Positions 33,986 through 44,865 of a stretch of DNA of 64,000 nt are shown piece after piece. The position numbers and the translations under genes are program-made. Within the stretch, counting starts at the first letter, position 1; every line of letters begins with the position of its first letter. The DNA is from Celeribacter baekdonensis (GTDB taxonomy: Bacteria > Pseudomonadota > Alphaproteobacteria > Rhodobacterales > Rhodobacteraceae), in NCBI RefSeq assembly GCF_003047105.1, contig NZ_CP028475.1, positions 1,302,001 through 1,366,000 on the forward strand, given 5' to 3'. The notes under the pieces are model-generated. The model had not been told where the DNA came from and did not search any database. It was given only the letters and a program-made list of their open reading frames with translations.

Positions 33986-34068
33986 ACACGGTTCCCAGGG
34001 CAGTTTTAACCAAACATCCACGATTGCGCACACAAGTCCAGCTTGCTGAGGCAAAGGCAGCGCCGGTC

Positions 34069-34097
34069 AAAAAAAAGGGGGACCAATTGGCCCCCCT
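34069..34097 (-). terminator. Rho-independent terminator
   Basis: On the complement: GGGGG-CCAATTGG-TCCCCC stem followed by eight T residues. It ends transcription coming from the nrdJ side before tniQ. Confidence 0.75.
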
Positions 34098-34209
34098 AGG
34101 TTCGCTGATCAGGCTCATATTTGATACCGCCCGGTAAGTTATTTTGCCTGCGGCCTGATCCGCGTCGGGGGCGAACGCATCCGCCCCAGAAAACTGTTAT
34201 CCACGTCCT

Positions 34210-34470
34210 TTAATGCAGCACCCGTCCTTCGGAGCTGTTGACAGAAAACGTTGCGCGACACCCCCCGTGCCCATCGGGCCGATAGTCCTGCACCGAATAG
34301 GTGACCCTGAGAGATGGCATGCTGAGCACCGACACTTTATGCGAACGGTCAAAAGCATCTGCCAAAGCGCCCAATACGTTTTGCTCAAACTCCGCCTCGA
34401 TCGTATTTCCGCGCATACGCACGTGATCTGCCGCGCAGAGGTGTCCCGCGATATCGAAAACAAAGCTCAT
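34210..34470 (-). CDS. small hypothetical protein downstream of nrdJ
   Basis: An 86-residue protein with a good ribosome site (CGGAGATGAA before ATG). The sequence looks like a small alpha/beta domain: VFDIAGHLCAADHVRMRG, then ALADAFDRSHKVSVLSM and LRVTYSVQDYRPDGHGG. No signal or membrane segment. It is 140 bp downstream of nrdJ on the same strand and ends before a strong terminator, so it may be co-transcribed with nrdJ. No family recognised. Confidence 0.6.
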   Translation of the reverse strand: MSFVFDIAGHLCAADHVRMRGNTIEAEFEQNVLGALADAFDRSHKVSVLSMPSLRVTYSVQDYRPDGHGGCRATFSVNSSEGRVLH

Positions 34471-34611
34471 TTCATCTCCGATTCAAGGCAATGCATTGAT
34501 ATTTCTGACACTTTCATAACTTCAGCCCGCATTCAGTTTTCGACGCATTTCGAAATTTCGTAAGAAATTTTGAAATCTGACAGAAGACCATATCCATCTG
34601 TCTCATACCCC

Positions 34612-37600
34612 TCAGCTACAGCCCGACGTGCCGCCGCAGGTGTTGCATTTCATGCAGGTGCCGTTGCGCACCAGCGTGTAGTTGCCGCACTCACCACAAG
34701 GATCGCCCTCATAGCCCTGCATCTTCGCCTTGGTGCGCGCATCCATCGACACCGAGCCAGAAGACAGCGCCGTATCCGCCTTGGCAGAGGTTTGTTTGAC
34801 CTCAGACACCAGCGTGTGCAGAGCAACCTCGGCGTCAATCGAGCCATCCAGCGCGACAACACCGCTTTGCATCCCGCCCTGAAGCACGATCAATTCCTGC
34901 GGCATCCGTTTGCGCAGATAGCCGGTCGACGAAATTTGTTTCAGCACTTCGATGGACTTGGCAGAGGCGGCCTCTGACGGCTTTTGCACATTGGCCACGC
35001 CCTCTTCTTCGCCCCGACCCAGATCGTCAAAGGCATGACCCGCCGGTTTCACATGGGCCAAATCGGTGCGGTCCAGATAGGACACGGCCAATTCGCGGAA
35101 AATGTAGTCCAAGATCGACGTGGCGTTTTTGATGCTGTCATTGCCCTGCACCATGCCCGAGGGTTCGAATTTGGTGAAGGTAAAGGCATCGACGAACTCT
35201 TCCAGCGGCACGCCATATTGCAGACCCACCGAGATCGCGATGGCAAAGTTGTTCATCATCGCCCGAAAGCCTGCGCCCTCTTTGTGCATGTCGATGAAAA
35301 TCTCACCGAGGGTGCCATCCTCATATTCGCCGGTGCGCAAATAGACCTTGTGCCCCCCGACAACCGATTTCTGGGTGTAGCCTTTGCGACGGGTCGGAAG
35401 CTTTTCACGGCCCCGCGCCACCTCTTTGATGATCACCTTTTCAACGATCTTCTCGGCCAGAACGGCGGCTTTTTCCTGCGGCGTGCCGGTGGCGAGGATG
35501 TCCTCGGCCTCGTCATCATCGTCGATCAAAGCGCTCGCCAAAGGCTGCGACAGTTTCGAGCCATCGCGGTAGAGCGCATTGGCTTTCACACCCAAGGACC
35601 AAGACAACTCATAGGAGGCCAGGCAATCCTCGATGGTGGCGTCATTCGGCATGTTGATGGTTTTGGAAATCGCGCCGGAAATAAACGACTGTGCTGCGGC
35701 CATCATGGTGATGTGGCTGTTGACAGAGAGATAGCGTTTGCCCTTTTTGCCGCAGGCATTGGCGCAATCGAACACCGAATAGTGCTCTTCTTTGAGGAAA
35801 GGCGCGCCTTCAAGCGTCATTGTGCCGCAAACATGATCATTGGCGGCGTCAATGTCGGCCTTGGTGAAGCCCAAGGAGCGCAGCAAATCAAAGGACGGAT
35901 CGTTGAGCTTGGCCTTCGGAATGCCCAAAGTGCCGGTGCAGAAATCCTCGCCCAGCGTCCATTGGTTGAACACAAAACGGATGTCAAAGGCGGAGGGCAG
36001 AGCGGCCTCGATTTTCTCGATCTGAGCCGCGCCAAAGCCGTGGCCGATCAGCGCGGTGTGGTTGATCCCCGGCGCATTGCCGATGGACCCATGACCGACC
36101 GCATAGGAAATGATCTCTTCGATCTCGCTTGAGGGGTAGCCGAGTTTTTCCAGTGCTGCGGGCACCGAACGGTTGATGATTTTGAAATAGCCGCCGCCTG
36201 CGAGTTTCTTGAATTTCACCAACGCGAAATCCGGCTCAATCCCGGTGGTGTCGCAATCCATCACCAAACCGATGGTGCCAGTCGGGGCAATCACAGAGAC
36301 CTGGGCGTTGCGAAAGCCGTTTTTCTCACCAAGGCTCAGCGCCTCATCCCATGCGGTTTTGGCCAGTTCGACCAAATGCGCGTCCGGGCAATTGGCGTGA
36401 TCCAAAGCGACGGGTTTGACCTCAAGCGCGTCATAGCCGGTGGATTTGCCATAGGCGGCGGTGCGGTGGTTGCGGATGACGCGGAGCATGTGGTCGCGGT
36501 TGGCCTCATAGCGCGAGAACGCGCCCAATTCGCCAGCGATTTCTGCGGATGTCGCGTAAGATACCCCGGTCATGATCGCGGTCAACGCGCCCGCCATTGC
36601 CCGGCCCTCGTCCGAGTCATAGCCAAAGCCCATGTTCATCAACAGCCCGCCGATGTTGGCATAGCCAAGACCCAGCGTGCGGAAGTCATAGGAGCGCTGT
36701 GCAATTTCTTTCGACGGGAACTGTGCCATCATCACCGAAATCTCAAGCGTCAGCGTCCAAATCCGGGTCGCATGCATATAGGCTTCGGCATCAAAGCGAC
36801 CGTCTTTGAGGAAGGTCAAAAGGTTCATCGACGCCAAGTTACAGGCGGTATCATCGAGGAACATATATTCGGAACAGGGGTTCGAACCGCGGATTTGACC
36901 GTCTTGCGGGCAGGTGTGCCAGGCGTTGATCGTGTCGTGAAACTGAATGCCCGGATCAGCACAGGCCCATGCGGCATGACCGACGTCTTGCCACAGATCG
37001 CGGGCATTGACAGTCTTGGCGACCTTGCCATCGGTGCGACGCAACAGCTCCCATTCGGCATCGTCTTTGACGGCCTTGAGGAACGCGTCAGTCACGCGCA
37101 CCGAGTTGTTGGAGTTTTGACCCGACACAGAGGCGTAGGCTTCAGAGTCCCAATCGGTGTCATAGGTCGGGAATTCGATCGAGGCATAGCCCTGTTTGGC
37201 GTAATCCAACACCCGTTTGACATAGGTTTCCGGGATGCAAACCTGTTTCGCGGATTTGATCGCCGCTTTCAGCGCGGTGTTTTTGGCCGGATCAAAGGCA
37301 TCGTCGTCTTTGCCGTCCCATGTGCCAATGGCGTCAAAAATCTGGTTCAACTGACGTTCGTGCATCTTGGAGCCCGCGACGATGGACGCCACTTTTTGCT
37401 CCTCAAGAACCTTCCAGTTGATGAATTCTTCGATATCCGGGTGATCCATATCACAGATCACCATTTTCGCGGCGCGGCGCGTGGTGCCACCCGATTTGAT
37501 CGCGCCAGCGGCCCGGTCCCCGATTTTCAAAAAGCCCATCAAGCCGGACGATTTGCCACCGCCGGACAAGGCCTCATTAGCGGCGCGCAAGGACGAAAAG

Positions 37601-38301
37601 TTGGTGCCCGTGCCCGAGCCGTATTTGAACAGCCGCGCCTCGCGGACCCAAAGATCCATGATGCCCCCATCAGACACCAAATCGTCTTTCACCGACTGGA
37701 TGAAACAGGCGTGGGGCTGCGGGTGCTCATAGGCGGAACTCGAACGGGTCAGCTCGCCGGATTTGTAATCCACGTAATAGTGCCCCTGCCCCGGACCGTC
37801 GATGCCGTAAGCCCAATGCAGGCCGGTGTTGAACCACTGCGGGCTGTTCGGCGCGCCCATTTGGGCCGCCAAAGTAAACCGCATGTCGTCGTAATAGGCA
37901 CGGGCGTCGTCCTCAGAGGTGAAATAGCCGCCCTTCCACCCCCAATAGGCCCAAGCGCCCGCCAGACGGTCAAACACTTGTTTCGCCGAGGTTTCGCCAC
38001 CAAAGCGCGCGTCCTCAGGCAGTTTTGCCAAAGCATCTTCGTCGGGAACAGAGCGCCACAAAAACGACGGCACGCCCTTTTCACGGACTTTTTTCAATGC
38101 CGCCGGAACACCGGCCTTGCGGAAATATTTTTGAGCGATGACATCAGACGCCACCTGCGACCAACGCGCCGGGATTTCACAATCGTCCAGTTTGAACACC
38201 ACGGTGCCGTCCGGGTTGCGAATCTCGGAAGTGGTCGTGGTGAACGCCAACTCCGCATATGCGTCTTGGCCTGCTTTGGTGAATTTACGTTCGATCTTCA
38301 T
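34612..38301 (-). CDS. nrdJ: adenosylcobalamin-dependent (class II) ribonucleotide reductase
   Basis: A 1229-residue NrdJ, reducing ribonucleotides to deoxyribonucleotides with B12 radical chemistry, independent of oxygen. Visible class II features are [39 protein letters not shown] with [33 protein letters not shown], and [20 protein letters not shown]. The C-terminus carries a zinc-ribbon-like Cys tail ([25 protein letters not shown]) that delivers reducing equivalents. Length is normal for the long alphaproteobacterial form. NrdR-like boxes upstream suggest repression by NrdR. Long antisense frames over this gene are shadows. Confidence 0.97.
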   Translation of the reverse strand: MKIERKFTKAGQDAYAELAFTTTTSEIRNPDGTVVFKLDDCEIPARWSQVASDVIAQKYFRKAGVPAALKKVREKGVPSFLWRSVPDEDALAKLPEDARFGGETSAKQVFDRLAGAWAYWGWKGGYFTSEDDARAYYDDMRFTLAAQMGAPNSPQWFNTGLHWAYGIDGPGQGHYYVDYKSGELTRSSSAYEHPQPHACFIQSVKDDLVSDGGIMDLWVREARLFKYGSGTGTNFSSLRAANEALSGGGKSSGLMGFLKIGDRAAGAIKSGGTTRRAAKMVICDMDHPDIEEFINWKVLEEQKVASIVAGSKMHERQLNQIFDAIGTWDGKDDDAFDPAKNTALKAAIKSAKQVCIPETYVKRVLDYAKQGYASIEFPTYDTDWDSEAYASVSGQNSNNSVRVTDAFLKAVKDDAEWELLRRTDGKVAKTVNARDLWQDVGHAAWACADPGIQFHDTINAWHTCPQDGQIRGSNPCSEYMFLDDTACNLASMNLLTFLKDGRFDAEAYMHATRIWTLTLEISVMMAQFPSKEIAQRSYDFRTLGLGYANIGGLLMNMGFGYDSDEGRAMAGALTAIMTGVSYATSAEIAGELGAFSRYEANRDHMLRVIRNHRTAAYGKSTGYDALEVKPVALDHANCPDAHLVELAKTAWDEALSLGEKNGFRNAQVSVIAPTGTIGLVMDCDTTGIEPDFALVKFKKLAGGGYFKIINRSVPAALEKLGYPSSEIEEIISYAVGHGSIGNAPGINHTALIGHGFGAAQIEKIEAALPSAFDIRFVFNQWTLGEDFCTGTLGIPKAKLNDPSFDLLRSLGFTKADIDAANDHVCGTMTLEGAPFLKEEHYSVFDCANACGKKGKRYLSVNSHITMMAAAQSFISGAISKTINMPNDATIEDCLASYELSWSLGVKANALYRDGSKLSQPLASALIDDDDEAEDILATGTPQEKAAVLAEKIVEKVIIKEVARGREKLPTRRKGYTQKSVVGGHKVYLRTGEYEDGTLGEIFIDMHKEGAGFRAMMNNFAIAISVGLQYGVPLEEFVDAFTFTKFEPSGMVQGNDSIKNATSILDYIFRELAVSYLDRTDLAHVKPAGHAFDDLGRGEEEGVANVQKPSEAASAKSIEVLKQISSTGYLRKRMPQELIVLQGGMQSGVVALDGSIDAEVALHTLVSEVKQTSAKADTALSSGSVSMDARTKAKMQGYEGDPCGECGNYTLVRNGTCMKCNTCGGTSGCS

Positions 38302-38432
38302 CGTATGCCCGCCTCATTTTACCAGGCCTCAGCCTGTTTAGCCCGTCAAAGCCCGTTGTTTTTCAGATCCTCAGCGGCGCCAAACGCATGTTCAAACCAG
38401 CCGCATGTCTCAACTCATCGCCCGCCGCGCAT

Positions 38433-38448
38433 TCACTACATCTTGTGT
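38433..38448. promoter_or_regulatory. NrdR-like box 1
   Basis: TCACTACATCTTGTGT, close to the NrdR consensus acaCwAtATaTwGtgt, 130 bp upstream of the nrdJ start. NrdR represses ribonucleotide reductase genes. Confidence 0.5.
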
Positions 38449-38677
38449 TCAAGCCCGTGAGAAACATCCCACACCGAGCGCAAAAAACTCCCTCTCCCGA
38501 AGCCGCAGGTCGCGTTCGGTTCACTCAGGTGAGTCTCTCGTGTCTTCGGTCTGGCTTTGGTGGTCGATCAAACGAAATAACCGCAATAACCAGCCTAAAA
38601 CGCATGTTTCAGATCGGTTCCCCGGCGGTTGTTCGTTGGATCACATCCCCGCAACTCTTGTCCCTCACCGCCTGACG

Positions 38678-38695
38678 ACAACTAAATGTAGTGTT
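38678..38695. promoter_or_regulatory. NrdR-like box 2
   Basis: ACAACTAAATGTAGTGTT, an 18-bp near-palindrome like an NrdR box, about 250 bp from box 1. NrdR sites usually come in closer pairs, so its use at nrdJ is uncertain. Confidence 0.45.
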
Positions 38696-38887
38696 TCGCC
38701 AACCAGCTCACACAATGTGCAGCGTGATCGCCCCTCAGGTCAATGTCATTTTAAGGCTTCGTAAACCAAAAAATCAGTTGACGAAAATTGCCCACAGGGG
38801 CACGCGATTCGAAACGCCCGGCGTTAATAGTTTTTCCTTTGTTTCCCATAGGTTTCGCCAAATGCGTTAACAAATAACACGAGCATT

Positions 38888-38896
38888 TGTGGATAA
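38888..38896 (-). promoter_or_regulatory. DnaA box
   Basis: Perfect TTATCCACA on the minus strand. A single box; may link nrdJ expression to replication through DnaA, as known for nrd genes in other bacteria. Confidence 0.4.
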
Positions 38897-38957
38897 GTCT
38901 CGGGTGCAAAAAAAATAGCCATGCGCGAACGTACAGGATCATCTGCACAAATAGCCA

Positions 38958-38976
38958 GCACACTACATATTGTGCC
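38958..38976. promoter_or_regulatory. NrdR-like box 3
   Basis: GCACACTACATATTGTGCC, the best NrdR-like match of the three with nearly symmetric arms (GCACA / TGTGC). It is 650 bp upstream of nrdJ, far for direct repression unless the promoter is distal. Confidence 0.45.
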
Positions 38977-39253
38977 ACTCCGCAGCTTTCGCAGGTGCAG
39001 AAAGCAGCCATTCACCAGCGTTTAAGGGAAAATATGCACTTTTAACGCAGCATACGGCGCTAAAAACTCATCTTTAGATTGAAAGATATGCTGCCACACA
39101 GAATCCGAATCAAATCGGAGCTCAAAACTGTGCAGAGGGCAGAAATCGGCCACGCCCGCATCAACAGGAGGCCCAAACGAAAAAGGAGCGCAGATGCGCC
39201 CCACGCTCTAACAAACGGTGTTGCCCCAAAGGGCTATGTCTCTCAGAGAAAAA

Positions 39254-39330
39254 TGGTCGGGGCGAGAAGATTCGAACTTCCGACCCCCTGTACCCAAAAC
39301 AGGTGCGCTACCAGGCTGCGCCACGCCCCG
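39254..39330 (-). tRNA. tRNA-Pro (TGG anticodon)
   Basis: The complement folds as a standard cloverleaf: acceptor CGGGGCG / CGCCCCG with discriminator A and encoded CCA; D-arm GCGCAGCCTGGTAGCGC; anticodon stem CCTGT / ACAGG with loop TTTGGGT, anticodon TGG; T-arm with GTTCGAATC. It is 77 nt with CCA and reads Pro CCA codons. No integrase or duplicated tRNA end is adjacent. Confidence 0.97.
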
Positions 39331-39412
39331 ACCGTGTTGCGGTTCCTACCCTGCTCTGCGCCCGATGAAAAGACGTTTTCTGCGCAAAGTGAAACCTTTA
39401 TTCATTCTGCAC

Positions 39413-39922
39413 TCAATAACAGGGATCTGCGGCCTCGGAGCCAAAGGCCGGATGGCGCAAAACATCGCCAACCGAGATCCCCATCGCACGGGCCAGCCCG
39501 CCATTGATTTCAAGCACCGCAAAGACCGCGTTCCCGCCCGAGATCGGCGTGCGATCCAACGGCACTGCCCGCTCATGCACCTTTGAGATCACGCCACGGC
39601 GATCAACAAAAATCATATCAAGAGGGATCAGCGTATTCGCCATCCAAAAGGCCACGGGACCGGGTTTGTCATAGACAAAGAGCATGCCATGAGACCGCGC
39701 CATCTCGGGCCGGTTCATCAACCCAAGCGCCCGCTCGCCCGCATCATCAGCCAGTTCGACACTAAAGCGCGCCGACACAGAGGGACCAGATAAAATCACC
39801 TCATCCACACGACACCCGGTCGATATGGGCGCAGCAGTGTCAGACGCCAAAGCCCCCAGTGGGAGCAGCATCAGACCACAGAACAACGCGACCTTAGAAA
39901 AGGTCGCGTTCTGTTTATGCAT
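39413..39922 (-). CDS. DUF192 family exported protein
   Basis: A 169-residue protein from ATG 39922 (nine codons inside a longer frame). An N-terminal signal ([17 protein letters not shown]) is followed by a DUF192 domain: [60 protein letters not shown], and [18 protein letters not shown]192 proteins are small periplasmic or secreted proteins of unknown activity. The start overlaps the stop of the cold-shock-domain gene by 8 bp, so they form an operon. Confidence 0.85.
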   Translation of the reverse strand: MHKQNATFSKVALFCGLMLLPLGALASDTAAPISTGCRVDEVILSGPSVSARFSVELADDAGERALGLMNRPEMARSHGMLFVYDKPGPVAFWMANTLIPLDMIFVDRRGVISKVHERAVPLDRTPISGGNAVFAVLEINGGLARAMGISVGDVLRHPAFGSEAADPCY

Positions 39923-40469
39923 CGCAGTCCACGGTCTCGGCATCACCACTCTCTTCCACCGCGTGATCCCAGGCGGTCACATGCGCCGCCATCCGGCCGC
40001 GCCGCCCGTCGATCACCCGAAGCCCAATAGCCTCGCCAGGCATCAGATCGGCAAGACCGGACCGACGCAGCACCTCGATATGAATAAACACATCTTCGGG
40101 GCGACCAAACACATTGGCAAACCCAAAGCCTTTGCCCTTATCGAACCACTTCACCCGCGCAGGCTCCAACGGCAGGTCAAACCCGCCCCCGTCCACCTGT
40201 TCGAGATCTTCAAGCAACGGTCCATCAGACTGGATGGGGGGCTCAATGCCCAAAACCTCAATCGCCTGAACGCCGCGTTCGGTCACTTGGACAGACAAGC
40301 GGATCAAAGCGGCATCTGCCACCGAGCTTTGGCCGAAATTACGCAAAACATTTGCGTGCAACAAAATATCGGGTCCACCTTCATCGGAGACCACAAACCC
40401 AAATCCACGCGTTGGATCGAACCATTTGACATGGCCCGATACAACCTTTTCCAAGTCCGTATCGTTCAT
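39915..40469 (-). CDS. protein with two cold-shock domains
   Basis: A 184-residue protein with two CSDs. Domain one (about 12-75) contains GHVKWFDPTRGFGFVVSDEG and DILLHANVL; domain two (about 103-170) contains ARVKWFDKGKGFGFANVFG and DVFIHIEVLRRSGL. Both keep the RNP1-type aromatic KGxGF motifs for single-stranded nucleic-acid binding. Double-CSD proteins of this kind are common in Rhizobiales and Rhodobacterales and act as RNA chaperones. First gene of a two-gene operon with DUF192. Confidence 0.93.
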   Translation of the reverse strand: MNDTDLEKVVSGHVKWFDPTRGFGFVVSDEGGPDILLHANVLRNFGQSSVADAALIRLSVQVTERGVQAIEVLGIEPPIQSDGPLLEDLEQVDGGGFDLPLEPARVKWFDKGKGFGFANVFGRPEDVFIHIEVLRRSGLADLMPGEAIGLRVIDGRRGRMAAHVTAWDHAVEESGDAETVDCDA

Positions 40470-40639
40470 ATTTCCACACTCAAAAGGGGCGGCGCCTACG
40501 CACCAACCCGCATTTAGCGGGGCTTTCGCCCCTCATCCCTGCGGCAGACCCTGAGGCAAAGACGACAAAGGTTCAAGACCTGCATGACCTGTCTTTTTGA
40601 TCAATCGGTCGTTTTCCCTTCGATCAATCGGCTCATCTG

Positions 40640-41245
40640 TCACGGGTTCAGACGTTCAACGGTCCACGCCTCTCCGTCATTTGCGCGCATCCACTTGAAC
40701 CGATCATGCAGGCGAAATTCGCCATCGGCCCAAAATTCGATCTCAAGCGGCGTGATCCGATAGCCGCCCCAAAACGGCGGACGTTTCGGATTTGGGCCAT
40801 GTTTTATTCCCTCTTTGGCGACCGCTTCCATCAGCGCCGTTTTAGATGCCAAGGGCCGCGATTGTTTGGACGCCCAAGCCCCGATCCGCGACCCCAAAGC
40901 CCGCGACGTGTAATAGGCATCAGAGGCGGCGTCGCTTTCACGTGTCACCAAACCGCGCACACGGATTTGTCGCCGCAAACTCTTCCAATGCATGACAAAA
41001 GCGGCTTTTCCAGAGGCATCGACCTCTTGACCCTTAGCGCTTTCATAATTGGTGAAAAACACGAACGCATCATCCGCAATCTCTTTGAGCAACACCATTC
41101 GCACATTCGGCAACCCGTCAGGATCGACCGTGGCAATGGCCATCGCATTGGGATCATTGATCTCTTTGGCCTCAGCCGCTTTGAGCCACTGACGCGCAAT
41201 CTCAAACGGATCGTCCCCTGCAAAAATACCTTTACGCGGCACCAT
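40640..41245 (-). CDS. pdxH: pyridoxamine 5'-phosphate oxidase
   Basis: A 201-residue FMN enzyme making pyridoxal phosphate. Conserved blocks are [62 protein letters not shown] and the C-terminal [15 protein letters not shown] then WTVERLNP. Length is normal. Divergent from fabI with about 190 bp between them that must hold both promoters. Confidence 0.96.
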   Translation of the reverse strand: MVPRKGIFAGDDPFEIARQWLKAAEAKEINDPNAMAIATVDPDGLPNVRMVLLKEIADDAFVFFTNYESAKGQEVDASGKAAFVMHWKSLRRQIRVRGLVTRESDAASDAYYTSRALGSRIGAWASKQSRPLASKTALMEAVAKEGIKHGPNPKRPPFWGGYRITPLEIEFWADGEFRLHDRFKWMRANDGEAWTVERLNP

Positions 41246-41437
41246 GGCTCATCTCCTCTTTGCCTCGTGGATAGCCCTTTGTGAGCGACACAACAAGACC
41301 GCGCCCAATCGGCATTTGGGACCATAATGACGGATTTTGACGCCGCGTCACGAATTTATACCCCCCAGACTTGCTAGGTTTGCGCAAAAGCCCTAAAGCA
41401 CTTTCCAACACGAATTCTACACAGGTGAGGGCCAAAT

Positions 41438-42241
41438 ATGACCAAACTGATGGATGGAAAGCGGGGCCTGATCATGGGGCTTGCCAATGACAAGTCGATC
41501 GCCTGGGGCATCGCACAAGCCTTGGCAGACCATGGCGCAGAGCTGTGTTTTTCTTATCAAGGTGAACAGTTGAAAAAGCGGGTTGATCCGCTGGCTGAAC
41601 GGCTGGGCTCAGATTTCGTCGTCGAATGCGATGTGTCCGATGAGGCCTCGGTCGATGCGCTGTTTGCTGCCATCGAGGCGAAATGGGGCAAATTGGATTT
41701 CATCGTCCACGCCATTGGATTCTCCGACAAAGCCGAATTGCGCGGCCGCTACGTCGACACCACCCGCGCCAATTTCAACCTGACCATGGACATTTCCGTC
41801 TATTCCTTCACCGCCGTGGCCCAACGCGCCGCGAAATTGATGGTGGATGGCGGGTCGATGATCACCATGACCTATTATGGTGCCGAACGGATCATGCCGC
41901 ATTACAATGTCATGGGCGTGGCCAAAGCCGCGCTTGAGGCCTCCGTGCGCTATTTGGCCGAGGATTTGGGCAAAGACGGTATCCGGGTCAATTCGATCTC
42001 CGCCGGGCCGATCAAAACGCTGGCCGCCTCCGGTATTGGTGATTTCCGCTACATTATGAAGTGGAACGAATACAACTCGCCGCTGCGCCGCAATGTGACC
42101 ATTGATGATGTCGGCGGCTCCGCGCTGTATCTTTTGTCGGACCTGTCTTCGGGCGTGACCGGCGAAACCCACCACGTTGATGCCGGCTATCATGTCGTTG
42201 GCATGAAGGCGGTGGACGCGCCGGACATCACCAAGGGCTAA
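41438..42241 (+). CDS. fabI: enoyl-ACP reductase (NADH)
   Basis: A 267-residue FabI, last step of fatty-acid elongation. The N-terminus has [20 protein letters not shown] (nucleotide-binding), then [20 protein letters not shown] with the Tyr-x6-Lys catalytic pair, and [17 protein letters not shown]. Length and motifs are normal. The start follows a purine-rich AGGTGAGGG. A hairpin follows the stop. Confidence 0.97.
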   Translation: MTKLMDGKRGLIMGLANDKSIAWGIAQALADHGAELCFSYQGEQLKKRVDPLAERLGSDFVVECDVSDEASVDALFAAIEAKWGKLDFIVHAIGFSDKAELRGRYVDTTRANFNLTMDISVYSFTAVAQRAAKLMVDGGSMITMTYYGAERIMPHYNVMGVAKAALEASVRYLAEDLGKDGIRVNSISAGPIKTLAASGIGDFRYIMKWNEYNSPLRRNVTIDDVGGSALYLLSDLSSGVTGETHHVDAGYHVVGMKAVDAPDITKG

Positions 42242-42264
42242 ATGGCCCTCTCAAGACCGACACT

Positions 42265-42290
42265 GAAACGGGGGCTTCGGCCTCCGTTTC
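42265..42290 (+). terminator. hairpin after fabI, probable terminator
   Basis: GAAACGG-GGGCTTCGGCC-TCCGTTTC, a GC-rich stem with a tight TTCG-type loop. The following T-run is weak (GCGTTAT), so termination may be partial. Confidence 0.5.
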
Positions 42291-42450
42291 GCGTTATACT
42301 CGCGTCGTGCGCGAGCAGTTTCCACACTCTTTTTCGCAGTTTTTTAAGAAACCCCGCTGTAAGAGATTGTGGTGGCGCGATTTTCGCGGCAAAAAAGACG
42401 CCAATCTAAACACCACCCCATCAACTCCGTCCTCATCAAAGGATTTTGAA

Positions 42451-42954
42451 ATGTCCGATCGTTTGCCGCATGAAAAAGGGTTTCACATCAGTTGGGACCA
42501 GATCCATCGCGACAGCCGGGCGCTGGCGTGGCGATTGGATGGCAAGGGGCCGGATGACGGCGCTTGGCGGGCTGTTGTGGCGATCACACGTGGCGGCATG
42601 GCCCCGGCGATGATCATCGCGCGCGAATTGGACATTCGTACCGTCGACACGATCTCGGTCAAATCCTACGATCACCAAGACCAATCCGAAGCGGTGGTGT
42701 TGAAGGCCCCCGACAAGGATATGATGGGCGATGGCACCGGAATTTTGATCATCGACGATCTGGTGGACAGCGGCAAAACCCTAAAACTGGTGCGCGAACT
42801 CTATCCAAACGCGCAATTCGCCACCGTTTACGCCAAACCCGCAGGGCGGCCACAGGTCGACACATTCATCACCGAAGTGTCGCAAGACACATGGATTTTC
42901 TTCCCTTGGGATATGGCACTGCAATATGTTCAGCCGTACCGCGGCCGGGACTAA
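42451..42954 (+). CDS. gpt: xanthine phosphoribosyltransferase
   Basis: A 167-residue purine-salvage enzyme; the start was placed at 42451 where [20 protein letters not shown] begins the family sequence, leaving the basic upstream in-frame extension out. Core motifs: [20 protein letters not shown] and the PRPP-binding loop [17 protein letters not shown]. It ends with [18 protein letters not shown], typical of Gpt. It converts xanthine or guanine plus PRPP to the nucleotide at the membrane surface. Confidence 0.93.
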   Translation: MSDRLPHEKGFHISWDQIHRDSRALAWRLDGKGPDDGAWRAVVAITRGGMAPAMIIARELDIRTVDTISVKSYDHQDQSEAVVLKAPDKDMMGDGTGILIIDDLVDSGKTLKLVRELYPNAQFATVYAKPAGRPQVDTFITEVSQDTWIFFPWDMALQYVQPYRGRD

Positions 42955-42968
42955 GGTTTAGGCCGAAT

Positions 42969-43256
42969 TCACGCCGCGGTGGATTGAGGTGAAAGCTGGC
43001 GCACCACACGCTCCAGCTTTTCGATCTCATGCAAGGCGAACGCCACGCTGTTGTCCAAGTCCATACTGCGCAGGACCCCGTCAATCGCGCCACAGGCGGA
43101 CCGGATCATATAGCCCGCCAACCGCAGCTCAACCTCATAGGACCGCTCGCGGATGCGATCCGTCATGGCCTCTGCCTGTACCGTTTGCCCCTCTTGTGCG
43201 CTCAAAAGCGCCGCTTTTAAATCCGCAATCAGCGCCTGATTTTTCATCTGCTCCAT
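42969..43256 (-). CDS. small helical hypothetical protein
   Basis: A 95-residue protein from ATG 43256, with GGTGAGG about 8 bases upstream. It is strongly helical (LIADLKAALLSAQEGQTVQA, VAFALHEIEKLERVVRQL) and acidic, without signal or membrane parts. Convergent with gpt, 14 bp between stops. No family recognised; coiled-coil dimer likely. Confidence 0.6.
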   Translation of the reverse strand: MEQMKNQALIADLKAALLSAQEGQTVQAEAMTDRIRERSYEVELRLAGYMIRSACGAIDGVLRSMDLDNSVAFALHEIEKLERVVRQLSPQSTAA

Positions 43257-43586
43257 AGGGCAAACCTCACCTTTCGACATCGACCTCATTCGGCCCTTGG
43301 CGTTGCCGCCTTATTCACGTGTTTTTTTCACATGGGGCTCTCTGCCTCCATTGAAACAATCAAAAGGGCGATTTGGTTAACGACGGGTGAAAACCCGCCA
43401 TTCTCTGCATCACGCCTTAGTGAAAGCCTTTTTTTTCAGCACCTTGTCGCATTTGAGGTCACAAAAATAACTGGTCGCGCGCCGCGCCCCTCGCGCTCCC
43501 CCCCCCTGTGAGCGTTTCTGCAATTGTAGTGCGCGTGGAACCTGCCTAGCTTTGACACGCCAAGCCCTCACTCAGGAGATCTCACG

Positions 43587-44777
43587 ATGCCTTTGCCCCT
43601 GCCCCTCGCCGCTCCAATGTCCCGCACCTTTCGTTCGCCGATCATTGCAGCCAAAGAGTGGGTCGAGGGCATCACTTTTCCGGCGGACCGTCCGCTGATC
43701 AACGTTTCGCAAGCCGCCCCCATCGCTGCGCCACCTTTGGCCTTGCGCCAAGAGATCGCCCGGATCGCCGTGGAGGACGTCGAGGCGCATCTTTATGGGC
43801 CCGTGTTGGGTCTACCGGCGCTGCGCTCCGAAATCGCCAGTCAATGGTCCGCCGCCTATCACGCCAAAATCGAGGCTTCAGAGGTCGCCATCACCTCCGG
43901 CTGCAACCAAGCCTTCACCGCCGTCATGTCGACCCTCGCCGCAGCAGGCGATGAGGTCATTCTGCCAACGCCTTGGTATTTCAACCATAAAATGTGGTGC
44001 GATATGTCGGGGGTCCATGCTGTGCCCTTGGCCACTGGCGACGATCTTTTGCCGAATTTGGAGGCGGCGGCCCGGCTGATCACCCCGCGCACCCGCGCCA
44101 TTGTGTTGATCACCCCCAACAATCCCGGCGGCGTTGAATATCCGGCCGAATTGCTGACCAAATTCTATGCCCTCGCCCGCGAACATCGCATCGCCTTGGT
44201 GCTCGATGAGACCTATCGTGATTTTGACAGCCGCTCAGAGGTGCCGCATCACCTGTTCCGCCAACCCGATTGGCACGACACATTGGTGCATCTCTATTCG
44301 TTCTCCAAAGCCTTCCGCCTCACCGGCCACCGCGTTGGTGCGCTGATTGCCTCGCCAGACCGCCTGACACAGGTCGAAAAATACCTCGACACCGTCGCGA
44401 TTTGCCCCAATCAAATCGGCCAACGCGCAGCACTTTGGGGGATGCAAAACCTCAGCCAGTGGGTCGCGGGTGAACGCGCCGAAATTCTCGACCGACGTGC
44501 CGCGATTTATGACGGCTTCCCGGCCCTTGCGGCAAAGGGCTGGAACCTCCTGGGATGTGGCGCCTTTTTCGCCTATGTCGAACACCCGTTTGCGATGCCG
44601 TCCTCTGAACTTGCGCCCTGGCTGGTCAAACACGCGTCCATTCTGCTCCTGCCCGGCGTCACCTTCATGCCCGAAGGCGACGCGCGCGCCGAACACCAAT
44701 TGCGCATCGCCTTTGCCAATATTGACCGCGCCGGTATTCAGACGCTTTTTGAAAGACTGGCCCAAATCGCTCCCTAA
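43587..44777 (+). CDS. class I/II PLP-dependent aminotransferase
   Basis: A 396-residue fold-type I aminotransferase. Typical parts: LYGPVLGLPALRSEIA, ITSGCNQAFTAVMSTLAAAG, ITPNNPGGVEYPAELL, the PLP Asp in ALVLDETYRDF and the Schiff-base Lys (about 239) in LYSFSKAFRLTGHRVGAL. Near the end LLPGVTFMPEGDARAEHQLRI carries the substrate-carboxylate Arg. Substrate cannot be set; aromatic or branched amino-acid donors are likely. A good ribosome site (CAGGAGATCTCACG) precedes the ATG. Separate transcription unit from ppiD-trpE, 88 bp upstream. Confidence 0.9.
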   Translation: MPLPLPLAAPMSRTFRSPIIAAKEWVEGITFPADRPLINVSQAAPIAAPPLALRQEIARIAVEDVEAHLYGPVLGLPALRSEIASQWSAAYHAKIEASEVAITSGCNQAFTAVMSTLAAAGDEVILPTPWYFNHKMWCDMSGVHAVPLATGDDLLPNLEAAARLITPRTRAIVLITPNNPGGVEYPAELLTKFYALAREHRIALVLDETYRDFDSRSEVPHHLFRQPDWHDTLVHLYSFSKAFRLTGHRVGALIASPDRLTQVEKYLDTVAICPNQIGQRAALWGMQNLSQWVAGERAEILDRRAAIYDGFPALAAKGWNLLGCGAFFAYVEHPFAMPSSELAPWLVKHASILLLPGVTFMPEGDARAEHQLRIAFANIDRAGIQTLFERLAQIAP

Positions 44778-44865
44778 CGGGCGGTAAATTTCATTGTGAT
44801 CCGGCTTGCGAAGCCTGCCGTGAGCGCCTAGACACTTTGCCAACCTTTAAGGGAGAAAAACGCAT

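Larger units (their letters stand above)
38302..39253. other. long intergenic region upstream of nrdJ
   Basis: About 950 bp between nrdJ and tRNA-Pro with no supportable protein gene. It contains three NrdR-like boxes and one perfect DnaA box. I looked for the conserved B12-box of a cobalamin riboswitch (GCCACTG on the minus strand) and did not find it. Confidence 0.6.

Noticed and set aside
36376..38460. Long plus-strand frame (about 690 codons) opposite nrdJ
   Set aside because: Antisense shadow of a high-GC gene; nrdJ on the minus strand has full-length family motifs.
38302..38700. Cobalamin riboswitch upstream of the B12-dependent nrdJ
   Set aside because: A weak GGGGAACCG stretch exists, but the conserved B12 box GCCACTG and the usual core were not found on the minus strand.
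39254..39330. tRNA-Pro as an island attachment site
   Set aside because: No integrase next to it and no second copy of the tRNA 3' end noticed in the window.
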